Assembly (NCBI RefSeq): GCF_014203235.1
Contig: NZ_JACHIN010000019.1
Span: forward strand, 1-64,000
Reading direction: 5' to 3'
Source: Nonomuraea endophytica
GTDB lineage: Bacteria; Actinomycetota; Actinomycetes; Streptosporangiales; Streptosporangiaceae
DNA: 64,000 nucleotides
The translations under genes were made by a program, and so were the position numbers. The notes below the pieces were generated by a model. That model ran no database searches and had not been told where the DNA came from. It saw only the letters and a list, made by a program, of their open reading frames with translations. Positions 26,590-33,873 of this stretch are shown one piece after another; the stretch's first letter is position 1, and the number at the start of each line of letters is the position of its first letter.

Positions 26590-28461
26590 ATGGCAGACGA
26601 TTCCCTCGACGGACTGGAGCTCAAAGAGGAAGCCTGGTGGGCGCACGACGCGGAGGTCACCGCGTCCGGGCTGTTCACCATGCTGCGGCGGCTGCCCGCG
26701 CTGATCCGCGACGTGCTGGTGCTCAGCTGGCGTACCAGCCGGGTGGACACCGTCGTCATGATGGGCTCCACGCTGGTGTCGGAGATCTTCACCGCGATCG
26801 GCCTGCTGGCCACGACCGACGTGCTCACGCAGCTGTTCTCCGCCGTGCCGACGCCGGAGCGGCTGGCCGCCGCGGTACCCGGCATCGCGGCGGTGGTCGG
26901 CGCGGCCGTGCTGCGCTCCGCCTTCCGCGAGGCCGGCCAGTGGGCGCGGGACCGGCTCGATCCGCTGCTCATGCAGACCGTCCACAACCGGATGGTCCGG
27001 CTGACCACCGGAGTGGAACTCGTCGCCTTCGACGACCCGGTCTTCCACGACCAGATGCAGCGGACCTCGATGACGGCGGTGCGCGGGCCGTCGATGTTGT
27101 TGTGGGCGGTGATGTCCACCCTTTCGGGCTTCATCGGCCTCGGGGCGATCTCGGGCGCTCTGGGGGTCCTCCATCCGGTACTGCTGCCGCTCATCCTGCT
27201 CTCGGCGGTGCCCAGCACGTGGGCGTCGGTCCGCGTCGCCCGGGTCAACTACCAGGTCACCGCCGGGATCGCCGCCGCCAGGCGCAGGCAGGGCACGCTG
27301 CAGGACCTCATGACCGAACGGCCCGCCGCCGCCGAGATCCGCTCCTACACGATGCGTTCGTACCTGCTGGCCGAGTTCGCCCGCATCTACCGCTGGGTCA
27401 CCCGCTACGAGCTGCGCGCCGTACGCCGCCAGCAGGTCGCCGGGATCTGGGGCAGCCTGTTCGGCGGCCTGGCCACCGGCCTCGTCTACGGGGCGCTCGG
27501 CCTGCTGTTGTGGACCGGGCAGGTGCACCTGGCCGTGGCGGCGACCGCCGTACTGGCCATCCAGCGGGCCGGAAGCGCCACCTCGCAGGCGCTCCACGGC
27601 GTCAACCGGGCCTACGAGGCGGGCCTGTTCTACGAGGACTACGTCCACTTCTGCGCCGACGCCGAGGCCCGCGCCGAAGTCTCCGGCAACACCGCCCCGC
27701 CCGCCGAGCCCGACCGCGTCCGCGTCGAGGGCATCGACTTCACCTACCCGGCCGCCGACACGCCCGCGCTGACCGGGGTCTCCATCAGGATCGAGCCCGG
27801 TGAGATCGTCGCGCTGGTCGGGGAGAACGGCTCGGGCAAGACCACGCTGGCCAAGGTCATCGGCGGGCTCTACCTGCCCGACGCGGGGACCGTCACCTGG
27901 GGCGGCGTCGACGAGCGCCGGATCGACCGGTCAGCCCTGCGCGAACGGATCGCGGTCATCGCCCAGGACTTCACCCACTGGCCGCTGACCGCCGGGCAGA
28001 ACATCGCGATCGGGCGGCACGACTCGGGCGAGTCGCTGGACGCCGCGCTGACCGCCTCGGGGGCCGACGCGGTCGTGGAACGCCTGCCGTACGGGCTGGA
28101 GACCATGCTCGACCCCAGCTACAAGGGCGGGACGGAGCTGTCGGGCGGGCAGTGGCAGCGCATCGCGGTCGCACGCGGCCTGTACCGCGACGCGCCGCTG
28201 CTCATCTGCGACGAGCCCACCGCCTCCCTCGACGCGCGGTCGGAACACGCCATCTTCGAGAGCATCCGGCGCCACGCCGTGCAGCGGACCGTGCTGATGA
28301 TCACCCACCGGCTGGCCAGCGTGCGCTGGGCCGACCGCATTTACGTGCTGGAACACGGGAAAGTAGTGGAGGAGGGGACCCACGTCTCGCTCATGGAACG
28401 TTCTGGCATCTACGCCGAGATGTTCACTCTGCAGTCGAGGGCCTACACCGAGGAAGGGTAA
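26590..28461 (+). CDS. ABC transporter, fused permease and ATPase (exporter type)
   Basis: 623 residues. The N-terminal ~330 residues form a six-helix type-IV exporter membrane domain. The ATPase domain has Walker A GENGSGKTT (~417), signature LSGGQWQR, Walker B LLICDEPTASLD and switch histidine MITHRLAS. A half-transporter of this kind works as a dimer; the substrate cannot be told from the sequence. It lies 25 bases after nadD and 38 before rsfS, interrupting a pair that is often adjacent. Confidence 0.92.
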   Translation: MADDSLDGLELKEEAWWAHDAEVTASGLFTMLRRLPALIRDVLVLSWRTSRVDTVVMMGSTLVSEIFTAIGLLATTDVLTQLFSAVPTPERLAAAVPGIAAVVGAAVLRSAFREAGQWARDRLDPLLMQTVHNRMVRLTTGVELVAFDDPVFHDQMQRTSMTAVRGPSMLLWAVMSTLSGFIGLGAISGALGVLHPVLLPLILLSAVPSTWASVRVARVNYQVTAGIAAARRRQGTLQDLMTERPAAAEIRSYTMRSYLLAEFARIYRWVTRYELRAVRRQQVAGIWGSLFGGLATGLVYGALGLLLWTGQVHLAVAATAVLAIQRAGSATSQALHGVNRAYEAGLFYEDYVHFCADAEARAEVSGNTAPPAEPDRVRVEGIDFTYPAADTPALTGVSIRIEPGEIVALVGENGSGKTTLAKVIGGLYLPDAGTVTWGGVDERRIDRSALRERIAVIAQDFTHWPLTAGQNIAIGRHDSGESLDAALTASGADAVVERLPYGLETMLDPSYKGGTELSGGQWQRIAVARGLYRDAPLLICDEPTASLDARSEHAIFESIRRHAVQRTVLMITHRLASVRWADRIYVLEHGKVVEEGTHVSLMERSGIYAEMFTLQSRAYTEEG

Positions 28462-28499
28462 TCTCATAGGTAGCCGATAGAGGAGGACTGACCCGCATC

Positions 28500-28895
28500 G
28501 TGACCGCATCCGACAGAGCCGTCCAGCTCGTCAAGATCGCCGCGGAGGCCGCGGCGGACAAGCTGGCCGATGACATCCTCGCCTACGACGTGAGCGAGCA
28601 GCTCGTCATCACCGACGCCTTCCTGCTCTGCTCCGCCACCAACGACCGTCAGGTCCGCGCCATCGTCGACGAGATCGAAGACAGGCTGCGCATCGAGGCC
28701 GACATCAAGCCGGTACGCCGCGAAGGTGAGCGCGAGGGGCGCTGGGTGCTCCTCGACTACATCGACCTCGTCGTGCACGTCCAGCACGAGGAGGACCGCA
28801 CCTTCTACGCGCTGGAGCGCCTGTGGAAGGACTGCCCGGCGATCGGCCTGCCGGAGAGCGTGACGCACGCCAACATCCAGCGGGCCCGCTCTTGA
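28500..28895 (+). CDS. rsfS: Ribosome silencing factor RsfS
   Basis: 131 residues of the RsfS/Iojap family, which binds L14 and blocks subunit joining during starvation. Typical segments are LADDILAYDVSEQLVITDAFLLCSA and GEREGRWVLLDYIDLVVHVQH. GTG start at 28500 with AGGAGG upstream. Its stop overlaps the TTG start of the next gene. Confidence 0.96.
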   Translation: MTASDRAVQLVKIAAEAAADKLADDILAYDVSEQLVITDAFLLCSATNDRQVRAIVDEIEDRLRIEADIKPVRREGEREGRWVLLDYIDLVVHVQHEEDRTFYALERLWKDCPAIGLPESVTHANIQRARS

Positions 28896-29512
28896 GTAGA
28901 CGCATCGTCTGCCTGAGGCACGGCCAGACCCTCTGGAACGTTGAGCACCGCTTCCAGGGCCACACCGACATCGCACTCGACGAGACCGGGCAGGCCCAGG
29001 CCGTGAGGGCGGCGTCGCTGCTGGCCTCGCTGAAGCCCACCCTCATCGTCTCCTCCGACCTGAGCCGGGCCCACGACACCGCGTTGGCGCTCGCGCGGAT
29101 CGTCAAGCTCGACGTCGCCGTCGACAAAGATCTGCGCGAACGCGGCGGCGGCGCCTGGGAAGGGCTGACCAGGGAAGAGATCCGGGCCCGCTGGCCCGAG
29201 GAATACATCGCCTGGGAGGCACCGGACGGCGAGCCGGTCACCGAGGTCGCGGCCCGGGTGGTCGCCGCGATGCGCCGGTGGGCGGCCCAGCTCGACGACG
29301 ACGGCCTGCTCGTCATCGCCTCCCACGGCGCGGCGCTGCGGCTCGGCATCTGCGAGCTGCTGGGCCTGCCGGAGGAGCTCTGGCACACGCTCGGCGGCCT
29401 CGGCAACTGCAGCTGGTCGGTGCTGGAAGAGGGGCGCAAGGGCTGGCGCCTGCTGGAGCACAACGCCGGAACGCTGCCGGAGCCCGTGAACAGTGACGAC
29501 ATCGAAACCTAG
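28892..29512 (+). CDS. Histidine phosphatase family protein
   Basis: 206 residues from TTG 28892, which overlaps the rsfS stop (TTGA). The phosphatase motif LRHGQTLWN near the N-terminus carries the phospho-accepting histidine. LSRAHDTA, RERGGGAWEG and SHGAALRL provide the other active-site residues. This phosphoglycerate-mutase-like protein commonly follows rsfS in actinobacteria; the substrate is not fixed by sequence. Confidence 0.93.
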   Translation: MSRRIVCLRHGQTLWNVEHRFQGHTDIALDETGQAQAVRAASLLASLKPTLIVSSDLSRAHDTALALARIVKLDVAVDKDLRERGGGAWEGLTREEIRARWPEEYIAWEAPDGEPVTEVAARVVAAMRRWAAQLDDDGLLVIASHGAALRLGICELLGLPEELWHTLGGLGNCSWSVLEEGRKGWRLLEHNAGTLPEPVNSDDIET

Positions 29513-30310
29513 AGACTGATCGCCTCGGCCGCCTTGCTCGTGTTCAGGAGTCTGGGCGGCACGAGGCGGAAGATCTGGTTGCGCATCCAGATGTGGGAAC
29601 GTTTCGAGGGGACCAGGAACTTGTCGGCGCCTCTTGCCTGCTTCTGGCAGATCTCCACGTAGGGGCGCATTCTGGTTTCGTACGTGGTCAGTGCTGTTTC
29701 TGGTGGGTTCTTCCTCAGTTCGTTCGCCAGGATGTACGCGCCCACCACCGCCAGGCCGGTGCCCATGCCGCCTGGGCCGGGGGCGTGGGCCGCGTCGCCC
29801 AGCAGGACTGTGCGGCCCTGGCTGTAGGTGGGGGACTGGATCTGGATGGCCTGGCTGAAGTAGAAGTCCTTTGCCTGGCGCATCTGCTTCAGGAGGTCCG
29901 GGACTTTCCAGCCGATTCCTTGGAAGGCCGACTCGACCGCGGCGCGTTCGTCGATGATGTCGATCTCGGGGGAGGCGAAGTCGAGGGCTGCTCTGGTGCC
30001 GTTGAGGGTGATGCAGCGGCCTGGGACTGTGTACATGACTGGGGCTGGGTGGGTTCGCTCTGTCTCGAAGATCGCGCCGTACATGCCCAGGTGCCTGGTG
30101 GGGACCTTGCCCCAGAGCTGCCTTGATGGGTTGCATGAGGCCCATTTCTTCCAGGACCTTCAGTTGGGGGCGGCCGCGGAAGTCCACTGCCTGCCCGCCT
30201 GTGCGTGGGGCCGGGGCTCGTTCCACCATGGTGACCTGGTGGCCGTCTCCGGTGAGCCAGTAGGCGAGGGCGGGGCCGGCTATTCCCGCCCCTGAGATGA
30301 GCACGTCCAT
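29509..30310 (-). pseudogene. FAD-dependent monooxygenase, disrupted by an internal deletion
   Basis: The N-terminal part (30310 down to ~30120) encodes MDVLISGAGIAGPALAYWL, the FAD-binding Rossmann motif, and runs to GLMQPIKAAL. The frame then changes. The C-terminal part (~30122 down to 29509), in another frame, starts KVPTRHLGMYGA and carries the GRTVLLGDAAHAPGPGGMGTGLA FAD motif to the end. Intact PHBH-type enzymes have roughly 130 more residues between these points, so an out-of-frame deletion of ~400 bases at ~30,120 best explains the gene. The divergent regulator at 30385 would normally control it. Confidence 0.82.
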
Positions 30311-30372
30311 GGGATTCCTTCGCTTCGGGTGTACGCCGTAGTCTCCGGTTGACCTGGGAGATGCGCGAAGGG

Positions 30373-30384
30373 TGCACTAGTGCA
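30373..30384. promoter_or_regulatory. Palindromic operator TGCACTAGTGCA in the divergent promoter
   Basis: A perfect 12-bp palindrome immediately before the GTG start of the GntR-TetR regulator. A TTGACC (30349-30354) lies 18 bases upstream of TGCACT, which could serve as a -10. If so, the operator covers the -10 and transcription would start at or next to the start codon (leaderless message). Autoregulation is an inference. Confidence 0.55.
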
Positions 30385-31449
30385 GTGATTTTTCAGGACA
30401 TTGTGGAGCAGCTGCGGGTTCGGATTGTTTCGGGGGAGTTGGGGGAAGGGGAGCTCGTCCCGTCCACGCGGCAGATCACCCGCGAGTGGGGCGTGGCCAT
30501 GGCCACCGCTTCCAAGGTGCTGGCCGCTCTGCGGGAGGAGGGGTTGGTGCGGGTGGTTCCCGGGGTGGGGACTGTGGTGGCTTGGTCGGCTCGGCGGGAT
30601 GGTCTGCCCGGTACGCGCGCTGGCTCGGCTGGGGACGGGGCGGGTGGGGGTGGGGCGTCGGTGGGGCGGGCAGATCGTGCTACGGCCGGTGAGCGGGCGG
30701 ATCGCGATACGGCCCGTGAGCGGGCGGATCGCCATACGGCCGGTGAGCGGGCGGATCGCCATACGGCCCGTGAGCGGGGGGATCGTGCTGCGGCCCGGGA
30801 GCTGACCATGGCGCAGGTCCTGCGCGCCGCCATAGACCTCGCCGACGACGAGGGGCTGGCGGCCGTGTCGATGCGCCGGGTGGCGACGGTGCTCGGGATG
30901 TCCACGGTGGCCCTGTACCGGCACGTGCGGGGCAGGGGCGAGCTCGTGCACGAGATGGTCGATCAGGTGTACGGCGAGGCCCGGCTTCCCGCCCGTGTGC
31001 CGGATGGCTGGCAGAAGCAGATCGAACTGTCGCTCAGGCTGCAGTGGGGCGTACACCGGAGACATCCATGGCTGGCCTACGCCTACCCGCTGACCAGGCC
31101 GCACGTGGGGGCCGCCGGACTGGCCCACACCGAGTGGATCATGCGCGCGGTGTCGGGACTGGGGCTGGACCCGAACACCATGCTGCACGTGACGGTGTCC
31201 CTGGCGGCGTTCATCAGAGGCTTGGCGGCCAACCTTGAGCCGGAGGCGCAGGCCGTACAGGACACCGGAATGAGCGACGACGAGTGGATGACCACCAGAG
31301 AAGCGGCCCTGAGAAAGCTGCTGCCAACCCACCCGACCCTGGCCGCAGTCCTCCGCGACCAGCAGCTGAACCTGGACCTGGACACCCTGTTCGAGTTCGG
31401 CCTGAGACGCCAGTTGGACGCCCTGGAGGCACTGGCAAAGGCCGATTAG
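30385..31449 (+). CDS. GntR-TetR fusion transcriptional regulator
   Basis: 354 residues from GTG 30385. The N-terminal ~70 residues are a GntR winged helix (VPSTRQITREWGVAMATASKVLAALREEGLVRVVPGVGT). Residues ~85-140 are a low-complexity linker of nine-residue ADR.TA.ER repeats. Next is a TetR helix-turn-helix (TMAQVLRAAIDLADDEGLAAVSMRRVATVLGM) and a TetR C-terminal ligand domain. It has two DNA-binding domains in one chain. Earlier in-frame starts (TTG 30349, ATG 30361) lack a ribosome site and would sit on the operator. It probably represses the neighbouring monooxygenase, now broken. Confidence 0.88.
   Translation: MIFQDIVEQLRVRIVSGELGEGELVPSTRQITREWGVAMATASKVLAALREEGLVRVVPGVGTVVAWSARRDGLPGTRAGSAGDGAGGGGASVGRADRATAGERADRDTARERADRHTAGERADRHTARERGDRAAARELTMAQVLRAAIDLADDEGLAAVSMRRVATVLGMSTVALYRHVRGRGELVHEMVDQVYGEARLPARVPDGWQKQIELSLRLQWGVHRRHPWLAYAYPLTRPHVGAAGLAHTEWIMRAVSGLGLDPNTMLHVTVSLAAFIRGLAANLEPEAQAVQDTGMSDDEWMTTREAALRKLLPTHPTLAAVLRDQQLNLDLDTLFEFGLRRQLDALEALAKAD
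30664..30799 (+). repeat. 27-bp coding minisatellite in the regulator linker
   Basis: Five units in a row. The CGGGCGG/GGGCAG phase marker falls at 30667, 30694, 30721, 30748 and 30775, exactly 27 bases apart. It encodes nine-residue units such as ADRHTAGER. Unit number could change without breaking the frame. Confidence 0.85.
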
Positions 31450-33214
31450 GCGAAACGACAGGATCCCGATATGCTCTCCGAGCGCCGCAACGAGCAGACT
31501 CGAAGCGGTGACCAGGGGCTATGGCGCAGTTGGTAGCGCGCTTCCATGGCATGGAAGAGGTCTGGGGTTCGAATCCCCATAGCTCCACCCAAGATGTGTT
31601 ACTCGAACACCCACCTTCGAGGGCGGTGGCGAGTAGCGCGGAGGTTTGATCGACGGCGGTGTCCTTCGGGACACCGCCGTTTTTGCGTTGGACGTGGAGC
31701 AAGGGCGCGAAGGGTGCCGTTGGGTCGTCGCTTGCTACGCCCTCGGTGTCGAGGTAGAGGCGTTGGAAGAATGCCTGGTTCAGGAGACGGCGGTTGGCTT
31801 CGTCTGCGAGCGTGTAGAGGTCGTGTGGGCGTGTGAGGAGGTCGAGAACGGTCTCCAGGGCGGTGCGGCCCATGTCGAGATCGGGCTGTTGGGCGCGGCT
31901 GAGTTGTGCTTCCAATCGGGATCGTTCGTCACGGATGCCGCGTAGGCGCTTGGCGATCTTCTCTTTCGGCCAGTCGGGGTCGCTGACAAGGTCGAGGTAG
32001 GTGTCTTCCTGACGGTCGAGGTCGGCCAGGTGTTTCTTGATCTCGCGGGCAAGCGCTTTGCTGGTTACGGCGTTGCCGGCCATGGTTGCGTCGAGGCCGG
32101 CGGTGATGCGTTCGCGCAGGCTCGCGGGCAGCGTGATCGTGGCGTAGTGGGCTTCGATGGCCTTCTCGACGTCGAGGACGGGGAGGTACGGCAGGTCGCA
32201 GGCGCGTTGCTGACGGCCGCGGCACATGAAGTAGAAATAGACCGTCCCCGTCTTGCTCCTACCCGGCGAGAGGATGAGCCTGGCCTTGCAGCGATGGCAC
32301 CAAAGGGAGCCCTTGAGGTAGTGGTGGTGCTTGCGGGCTCGGGTGCCGGCGCCGCGTTGGACGAACAGGACCTCTTGTACGCGGTGGAAGAGTTCCTCGC
32401 TGATCAAGGGTTCGTGTCTGCCTCGGTACTCGATGCCCTGGTGAGTGACGAAGCCCAGGTAGTAGCGGTCTCGGAGCATGTCTCCGATCTTGTGGATGGA
32501 GATCAGGGCGCCTGTGGGGTGTCTCTTGGTGGGCTTCATGCGGAAGCCTGCGTCGGTGAGGGCGTCGGCGATGTCCTCGAAGCCGTGTCGGCCGGTGGCG
32601 TACAGCTCGAACGCCATTTGGACCAAGGGGGCGCGGTTGGGGTCGAGGGCGATCGTGCGGATCTCGCGGCCTTCATGGCGTTCGCGCACGTTGAGGTATC
32701 CGATGGGGGCGCGTCCGATGCTGCCGCCGTTGATGACCTTCTGGCCCATCTTGTAGGCGATGTCCGCGCCCTGGGCTTTGGACTGGTACTCGTTCACGGC
32801 GTCGATCACGTTGCCGACCAGGTCACCGACCGCATTGTCTTCGGTGTAGTCCATGACGGAGATGAGGTGCACGCCCGCGGCGCGTAGGTCGCGCTTGGTG
32901 ATCGCCGAGTCGATGGTGTTGCGGTGCATGCGGGAGCGGGCGTAGACAATGATGCAGTCCACGTCCTTGCGGGCCTTGATCCGCGCCATCATCGTTCGGA
33001 ACGCGGGGCGGTTGTCGGTGGTGGTGGCGGTGCGGGGTTCCTCGACGTACTCGTCGACGATCTCGATGCCGAGTTCCGCGGCCTTGCGGTGGCCTGCGGT
33101 GCGTTGCGCGGGGACGGAGTTCCCCTCGGGGTCGTAGTCGGTGTCCATTTGGCCGCGCGAGGAAACGCGCAGGTAGAGAAGGCCGCGCTTGGGAGGGGCT
33201 GGTTTCGGGGTCAT
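31214..33214 (-). CDS. Large serine recombinase (site-specific integrase)
   Basis: Cuts and rejoins attachment sites through a serine-DNA bond. Resolvase domain residues ~10-160: LLYLRVSSRGQ with probable nucleophile S18, and YARSRMHRN. Recombinase domain ~175-290 (GRAPIGYLNVRE). Zinc ribbon ~318-355 (CHRC...C...C), coiled coil ~395-450. The recognisable protein ends near 31,640. The open frame then runs antisense through the terminator, the whole tRNA (yielding GFEPQTSSMPWKRATN) and into the regulator gene before stopping at 31214. In the integrated state, therefore, the C-terminus is read from host sequence. ATGA overlap with the xre gene. Confidence 0.9.
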   Translation of the reverse strand: MTPKPAPPKRGLLYLRVSSRGQMDTDYDPEGNSVPAQRTAGHRKAAELGIEIVDEYVEEPRTATTTDNRPAFRTMMARIKARKDVDCIIVYARSRMHRNTIDSAITKRDLRAAGVHLISVMDYTEDNAVGDLVGNVIDAVNEYQSKAQGADIAYKMGQKVINGGSIGRAPIGYLNVRERHEGREIRTIALDPNRAPLVQMAFELYATGRHGFEDIADALTDAGFRMKPTKRHPTGALISIHKIGDMLRDRYYLGFVTHQGIEYRGRHEPLISEELFHRVQEVLFVQRGAGTRARKHHHYLKGSLWCHRCKARLILSPGRSKTGTVYFYFMCRGRQQRACDLPYLPVLDVEKAIEAHYATITLPASLRERITAGLDATMAGNAVTSKALAREIKKHLADLDRQEDTYLDLVSDPDWPKEKIAKRLRGIRDERSRLEAQLSRAQQPDLDMGRTALETVLDLLTRPHDLYTLADEANRRLLNQAFFQRLYLDTEGVASDDPTAPFAPLLHVQRKNGGVPKDTAVDQTSALLATALEGGCSSNTSWVELWGFEPQTSSMPWKRATNCAIAPGHRFESARCGARRAYRDPVVSPNRPLPVPPGRPTGVSGRTRTGCPGPGSAAGRGGLRPGSGGLAAAFSGPLLWWSSTRRRSFRCPVRPAPPAQGWPPSL
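31515..31587 (+). tRNA. tRNA-Ala (GGC anticodon)
   Basis: A 73-base cloverleaf: acceptor GGGGCTA/TAGCTCC with the G3-U70 wobble that identifies alanine tRNAs, D arm GCGC/GCGC, anticodon stem CTTCC/GGAAG with loop ATGGCAT (anticodon GGC), T arm TGGGG-TTCGAAT-CCCCA and discriminator A. CCA is not encoded. It is the apparent attachment site of the element to its right. Confidence 0.96.
31653..31684 (+). terminator. Strong terminator downstream of tRNA-Ala
   Basis: A perfect 12-bp stem, ACGGCGGTGTCC / GGACACCGCCGT, around a TTCG tetraloop, followed by TTTT. It ends + strand transcription from the tRNA; on the - strand there is no U-run, so recombinase transcription is not stopped here. Confidence 0.88.
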
Positions 33215-33537
33215 GGCTGCTCTCCCTTCTGTCGGTCGGCGTCGATGATCGCGTGTATCTCGGCGATGGCCTGGTCGGACAGGCCGTACTCGGCACGCAG
33301 GAGGGTGTCGAGATCGGCAAGTCCGGTGATGCCCGCACGGGTGAAGACCTCAGAGACCGGAAGGTCGAGGGCACGAGCGAGAGCCGCGAGGTTGGCGGCT
33401 GAAGGGCGCTCTACTTCGTCATTCAGGATGCGGTAGAGAGAGGAGAACGACAGGCCGGTGACACGGGCCAGGTGGCGCAGGCTGTGTCCGGCTTGAACGC
33501 GGGCGGCTTCGAGGTAGCGGCCCAAGCTCTCGGTCAT
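33211..33537 (-). CDS. Xre-family helix-turn-helix regulator
   Basis: 108 residues from ATG 33537 (MTESLGRYLEAARVQAG). HTH_3 domain residues ~5-65 (HSLRHLARVTGLSFSSLYRILNDEVERPS), then an acidic C-terminus. Its stop overlaps the recombinase start (ATGA), so it is coupled to the recombinase and probably controls integration or excision. Confidence 0.88.
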   Translation of the reverse strand: MTESLGRYLEAARVQAGHSLRHLARVTGLSFSSLYRILNDEVERPSAANLAALARALDLPVSEVFTRAGITGLADLDTLLRAEYGLSDQAIAEIHAIIDADRQKGEQP

Positions 33538-33707
33538 GCGGTGCTCCGTGGCATGGGTGGATCTCCACCATACGCCTTCTGATCCGATTTTGGAGCGGCT
33601 CTGTGTGGCTTGGTTTCGAGGTCCTCGATGATCGCGGCGAGTGCTTGCGTCAGGAGATCGATGTCGATGTTCCGGCGTTGCCGGCCGTGAACGCGGATGC
33701 GTGCCAG
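33534..33707 (-). CDS. Possible 57-residue element protein upstream of xre (CTG start)
   Basis: On the - strand, GGAGG is followed 10 bases later by CTG at 33707 opening LARIRVHGRQRRNIDIDLL..., 57 residues. Its stop overlaps the xre ATG in the same ATGA arrangement as the next pair. The N-terminus is basic and looks protein-like, and the overlap pattern supports coding. The non-standard start and lack of a recognised family keep it uncertain. Confidence 0.42.
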   Translation of the reverse strand: MARIRVHGRQRRNIDIDLLTQALAAIIEDLETKPHRAAPKSDQKAYGGDPPMPRSTA

Positions 33708-33790
33708 GGCTCACCACCTCCTCAGGTTCGGGCCAAGGGCGGTCCTTTCGTCGTTGTTGTGATCTGTGGTCGAAACTACGGATTGTGATT

Positions 33791-33865
33791 GTCCGCCGTT
33801 CGTCCGTCCGCGCGTCTGTCGCGCATATCTACGCGCAGACGCGCGGACGGACGTGGACGGCGGAC
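33791..33865. repeat. Long imperfect palindrome between traB and the recombinase operon
   Basis: Two ~33-base arms with small bulges: GTCCGCCGT...CGTCCGTCCGCGCGTCTG on the left pairs with CAGACGCGCGGACGGACG...ACGGCGGAC on the right, around an AT-containing loop (CATATCTA). It starts eight bases beyond the traB stop. It may be the traB terminator, an origin or nicking site, or the transfer locus (clt) that TraB proteins bind near their gene; the repeated GGAC words favour the last. The rest of the 33,708-33,873 gap is empty. Confidence 0.75.
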
Positions 33866-33873
33866 GTGGATGA

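Noticed and set aside
31515..31587. Protein domain suggested by GFEPQTSSMPWKRATN at the recombinase C-terminus
   Set aside because: This is just the antisense translation of the tRNA-Ala gene, not a folded domain.
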